DNA from: Phycisphaerae bacterium | GTDB lineage: Bacteria; Planctomycetota; Phycisphaerae; UBA1845; UTPLA1 | Direction of reading: 5' to 3' | DNA length: 64,000 nt | Assembly (NCBI GenBank): GCA_016935885.1 | Contig: JAFGQA010000154.1 | Span: 6,770 to 70,769 of the forward strand | Shown: positions 60,632 to 64,000 of the stretch, piece after piece | How positions within the stretch are numbered: position 1 is the first letter of the stretch | How the letters are laid out: each line of letters begins with the position of its first letter | Notes under the pieces: generated by a model | What the model was told of the DNA's origin: nothing | What the model saw: the letters and a program-made list of their open reading frames with translations, nothing else | The model's database searches: none | Translations under genes and position numbers: made by a program

Positions 60632-63265
60632 CTATGCGGACACGAGGACCCTTTCCTGCTGGTCCGCGGTATCCTGTGTTGCGGTTTCCGTGGCCCGGTC
60701 TTGTTCCACCTCTTCGGGCACCACACTCTCGGGCGCGGCATCTTGAGCGGCATCCTGGGCGGTGTTCCGGTCTGTTTCCCGAGCTCTCGAAGACGGTGTC
60801 ACGCTTCTGCCGTGCACGGCAACAAGGCCGGACGTCTCAAGGATGAGCCCGACCTTGCCGTCGCCGAGTATCGCCGCGCCGGCGATGCCCTGCACCTTCT
60901 CGAAGCGTTCCCCGAGCGTCTTGATAACAACCTGCTGCTGCCCAATCAGTTCGTCCACAACGAGTCCGATCTCGTGGCCCTCGCAGTGGGCGATCACCAC
61001 CATCGCCTCGCACGGGTCGACGTGCGTGGTGAGGCCGAACAACGCGCCCAACTGGATCAGCGGGATCAATCGGCCTCGAACGTTGAGGACTTCGCCCTTG
61101 TGCTGAACGGTGGTGATTTGCTTGGACAGGGGCCGCAGTGCCTGCTCGATCGTAATAGTCGGAATGATGAAGCGCTCATCACCCACCCGGATGACCATGC
61201 CGTCAATAATCGCGAGGGTCAGCGGTAAAAGGATTGCGAACGTGCTGCCCTTGCCGAGCTCCGACGAGATTTCCACCTTGCCGCGGAGTTGATCGATATT
61301 CCGGCGGACGACGTCCATGCCCACACCGCGACCGGAGATATCGGTCACCTGTTTCGCCGTGGAGAAGCCCGGCGCGAACACGAGCGCGAAGGCCTGTTGA
61401 TCGGTGAGGTCCTCGCCCGGTTGGACGATGCCTTTTTCGATTCCCTTGGCGATCAGGGCCTTGGGGTCGAGGCCTTTTCCGTCGTCCATGATCTCGATGA
61501 CGATGTTCCCGCCTTGATGGAAGGCTCTCAGGTGGACGTGCCCCACCTCGTCCTTGCCGGCCTCGCGACGCTCCTCGGGCGATTCGACGCCATGATCCAC
61601 GGCGTTGCGCACCATGTGCACCAACGGATCACCTATCTGCTGGATCATGTTCTTGTCCATCTCGGTGTCCTCACCGGAGATGCTCAACTCGACCTTCTTC
61701 CCGGCCTTACGCGAGACGTCGCGGACCAAGCGGGCCATCTTGTGGAAGGTCGCCCCGATTGGGATCATCCGCATGGACATGGCGAGTTCCTGCACGTCGC
61801 GAACGATCTTGCCCACTTGATCCACGTCCTTGGTCAGCCTGCTGTCGTTGGCTATGCTGGAGGCTGCGCTGACCAGCGTCTGCGCGATGACGAGTTCGCC
61901 GACCATGTCAACCAGGCTGTCCAGCTTGGCGGTGTCGATGCGAATTGACTGATCACCGGTACCGCCCCCCGCGGGGGCCTGTGTCGGCGCGCCGTCCTTC
62001 GCCTGGGCGCGAATCGCCTGGCTGACCTGCTTGGATGTAGCCGCTCCCATGTCCACGAGGATTTCGCCCGTCTTCTTCGTGTCCCCCTGTTGCTTCTGAG
62101 CTTCCAAGGCGATGTCGACCACTTCCTTCGCGCAGGCGCTCTGCTCGACGAGGTTCTCGCCGACCATCTTGTCGGGGCTGCCCGCGGTCGGCTGGCGAGC
62201 TTCCGGCTCGATGTGGCCGGCAATCACACCCTTGAGCCTGCCGATCATCTTGCTGACGGAGGGTTGGGGAACCGTATCTCCCTGTGGGTCCGCCAAGTGC
62301 GACGCGATCGCGCTGATTTGAGCCTTGAGAACGTCCACCACATCGAACACCAAGTCGATCAGGCCGGGCGTCACGCTTCGCTGGCCCTTGCGGGCCTGGT
62401 CCATGATCGTTTCCGCCTCGTGCGTGAGGCAATTGATGTCACGAAGATTCAGGAAGCCAGCCATGCCTTTGATGGTGTGGAAGGGTCGGAAGAGGTTGTC
62501 GATGTTGGCGGAGTCGTCGGGGGCCCGCTCGACCTCGAGCAGGGCCGTCTCGATGGCGTCAATGTGCTCGCCGGCCTCCTCCAGGAAGCCCTGGATAAAC
62601 TCCAGTACCTTCTCGTCGATCTTGAGAGGCGTCTGCTCATAGGGTGGCTCGTCGGGTTCGGCCTGGTGGTTCGTCGCGCCGGCGGCGGGCGTCGGCTCCG
62701 CGAGCACCGGCTCCGCTTCCGACGGGGCGTCCGTTGGGGATTCTGCCTCCTGCGAAGATGTTGTCTCCGGATCGTTGACCGCTTCCACATCTCCGGGGAG
62801 CTGGGCGTTCTCGTCGGCAGCTTCGGCCGTGGGAGCGGCAGAGCTCTCACGGCCCGTCATAGGACCGTCACACGGGCCTTCCGCCTGTATCCCCACCGCT
62901 TTTGACGACGGGGCGACGGGGTCTTGCCGGCGCCCCCCTTGGGACTGGTCCTCAGCCGACGGGATGGGTTCCAGAAGGAATGCAAGCCCGGCGGCGGTGT
63001 GGACGACCGAGGCCAGGCCGGCGTCCGGATCTTCCTCCTCGCCAAGAATGAGTGCCTCCAAGAGCCCGGCCAATGAGCGGGCTTGCTCGAAGATGGAGGA
63101 TGCTGTTCGTTCGGCGCCCTGTTCCGCGGCCTCCGCCAGCTCCTCGCACCAACTGTGCATCTTGGCTAGGCTGCCAAGGTCGTCCGCAACGACGTCCTTG
63201 GCCATTCGCGACAGATGCCCTATGATCGCTGGGATGTCGGGCCGACCTTCGTTCTTGCTTTTCAT
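60632..63265 (-). CDS. cheA: Chemotaxis histidine kinase CheA
   Basis: An 877-residue CheA. An unusual N-terminal helical region (residues 1-105) and a Glu/Pro/Ala-rich linker (105-210) precede the HPt domain with phospho-acceptor H263 (FRPFHTIKGMAGF). A CheY/CheX-binding-like stretch, a dimerisation helix pair (DSLVDMVGELVIAQTLV), HATPase-c (MVRNAVDHGVESPEER; DDGKGLDP; ISGRGVGMDVVRRNI) and a CheW-like domain (VRGRLIPLIQLGALFGL) follow. The C-terminal 45 residues are Asp/Ala/Gln-rich. First gene of the che operon, head to head with the porin gene. Confidence 0.95.
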   Translation of the reverse strand: MKSKNEGRPDIPAIIGHLSRMAKDVVADDLGSLAKMHSWCEELAEAAEQGAERTASSIFEQARSLAGLLEALILGEEEDPDAGLASVVHTAAGLAFLLEPIPSAEDQSQGGRRQDPVAPSSKAVGIQAEGPCDGPMTGRESSAAPTAEAADENAQLPGDVEAVNDPETTSSQEAESPTDAPSEAEPVLAEPTPAAGATNHQAEPDEPPYEQTPLKIDEKVLEFIQGFLEEAGEHIDAIETALLEVERAPDDSANIDNLFRPFHTIKGMAGFLNLRDINCLTHEAETIMDQARKGQRSVTPGLIDLVFDVVDVLKAQISAIASHLADPQGDTVPQPSVSKMIGRLKGVIAGHIEPEARQPTAGSPDKMVGENLVEQSACAKEVVDIALEAQKQQGDTKKTGEILVDMGAATSKQVSQAIRAQAKDGAPTQAPAGGGTGDQSIRIDTAKLDSLVDMVGELVIAQTLVSAASSIANDSRLTKDVDQVGKIVRDVQELAMSMRMIPIGATFHKMARLVRDVSRKAGKKVELSISGEDTEMDKNMIQQIGDPLVHMVRNAVDHGVESPEERREAGKDEVGHVHLRAFHQGGNIVIEIMDDGKGLDPKALIAKGIEKGIVQPGEDLTDQQAFALVFAPGFSTAKQVTDISGRGVGMDVVRRNIDQLRGKVEISSELGKGSTFAILLPLTLAIIDGMVIRVGDERFIIPTITIEQALRPLSKQITTVQHKGEVLNVRGRLIPLIQLGALFGLTTHVDPCEAMVVIAHCEGHEIGLVVDELIGQQQVVIKTLGERFEKVQGIAGAAILGDGKVGLILETSGLVAVHGRSVTPSSRARETDRNTAQDAAQDAAPESVVPEEVEQDRATETATQDTADQQERVLVSA

Positions 63266-63569
63266 CGATCCTTCGTGCTCCGCCTAAGCCGCCTCCCTGA
63301 CCGAAGTCGAGTATGACGTCGGCGCAAGGGGACGACCTTGTCTCCGTACGCAACAGATCGTGAGATTCGAGGCCCCACTTCACGTTCAAGCACGTTCAAG
63401 AATGAGGCAGCCAGAGCACGCCGTGTCGCCGTTTTCCTGGGCGTCACGAGAGGCACCCGCCACCGCGTCCCGCTCCACGTCCGCGATATCAACACTCGGA
63501 AGCGTGGTGCGTGGAGGCCCAAACGACCACGTCACTGAGGGACTACCAGGCCCGACCCGCATCCTTGTT

Positions 63570-63618
63570 ATTATCGGACAGCTTCTCCTCTTGAAGGACT
63601 GCGGGTGTCGCCGATAAT
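63570..63618 (+). promoter_or_regulatory. Candidate promoter and inverted repeat before the porin gene
   Basis: TTGAAG (63591-63596) and GATAAT (63613-63618) with a 16-base spacer resemble a sigma-70 promoter, 104 bases before the porin ATG. An 8-bp inverted repeat ATTATCGG (63570-63577) / CCGATAAT (63611-63618) overlaps it and could be an operator. The rest of 63266-63721 shows no gene. Confidence 0.4.
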
Positions 63619-63721
63619 ACTGCGTGGCGCGGCGCGGGTCGTAAATCGGCGATCCCGGGCCATTCAAATGGCGGTGGCTTCTGGCCGGTTCGATGGGAAT
63701 GCCATTCTTGGGAGATACACT

Positions 63722-64000
63722 ATGACTGGGACATGCCGATGGGCTGCCTGCACGGCGGCGTTCCTTTGCTTTCTCGGTGCGTTTCTCGTGGCTGGAGGAT
63801 TGGCGGTCGCACAGGACCAACCTGCGGCGAGCGATTCTGATACGCCGAACAGGCCGCTCAAGCTCGATTACTACCCGAATGACCCTCCGGAGGCCGAACA
63901 GCCGGCCCAGGCGACGGCGGCTGAGGTGCAGGAAGTCCTGGTCGAGCGCGAGCCGTACGACTTGCTGACTACCAAGAAGCTCACCGGCGACTGGTGGGGC
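63722..64000 (+). CDS. OprB-type carbohydrate porin, 3' end cut by window edge
   Basis: The ATG follows GGGAGA by six bases and opens a signal peptide (FLCFLGAFLVAGGLAVA, then QDQPA). A variable acidic stretch leads to YDLLTTKKLTGDWWG, the opening motif of OprB-family carbohydrate-selective porins. The frame is still open at the window end (93 codons). It is divergent from cheA. Confidence 0.75.
   Translation, partial: MTGTCRWAACTAAFLCFLGAFLVAGGLAVAQDQPAASDSDTPNRPLKLDYYPNDPPEAEQPAQATAAEVQEVLVEREPYDLLTTKKLTGDWWG

Overview
The window is high-GC DNA that reads like a member of the Planctomycetota, probably near Phycisphaerae. The evidence is a DUF1573 protein next to a rhodanese and a MauE/DoxX protein, pseudopilins with an A-FTLVE cleavage region, a secreted beta-propeller protein ending in a dockerin-like Asp-rich tail, a giant FG-GAP surface protein, and many short palindromic repeats between and inside genes. 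This placement is inference; no marker gene is present.

Left part (1-19.3 kb, minus strand): one long run of type II secretion / type IV pilus genes, read from right to left: pseudopilins G, I, J, a PilX/GspK-like protein, a small anchored protein, pseudopilin H, PilM, PilN, PilO, a GspC-like protein, the secretin, a TPR lipoprotein, GspE/PilB and a PilT-like ATPase that runs off the left edge. A histidine kinase, a receiver protein, an HD-GYP phosphodiesterase and a STAS protein lie inside the run, so signalling and machine genes are probably co-transcribed.

Middle (20-50 kb): thioredoxin reductase with an AhpD-like selenoprotein candidate; a HicAB toxin-antitoxin pair; a TIGR03960-like radical SAM protein; a 1,644-residue FG-GAP protein; MnmG; an HTH-receiver protein followed by an HDOD-GAF-histidine kinase and a degenerate receiver; a metallo-beta-lactamase-fold hydrolase; a glycogen-synthase-like GT; a membrane glycosyltransferase/TPR protein; phosphoglucomutase; a PQQ-type propeller protein; IspG; an unknown protein; and an M14 carboxypeptidase lipoprotein.

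Right part (50.5-64 kb): a DUF1573-rhodanese-MauE operon whose DUF1573 gene has an in-frame UGA where the family's CGC motif has its first Cys, then a chemotaxis operon (cheA, cheW, a FapA-like gene, cheD, an HDOD gene, cheY, cheX, cheR, cheB, in transcription order), and the start of an OprB-type porin.

The main discovery candidates are two UGA codons at redox Cys positions. Each is followed at a suitable distance by a hairpin whose three-base loop starts with GU, as expected for bacterial SECIS elements. The DUF1573 case would be an exported Sec-Gly-Cys protein co-transcribed with a rhodanese and a MauE-like redox membrane protein. The second theme is repeats: a 106-bp MITE-like element, several palindrome families that also sit in frame inside coding sequences, and short-word arrays that start at or contain the stop codon of the preceding gene.
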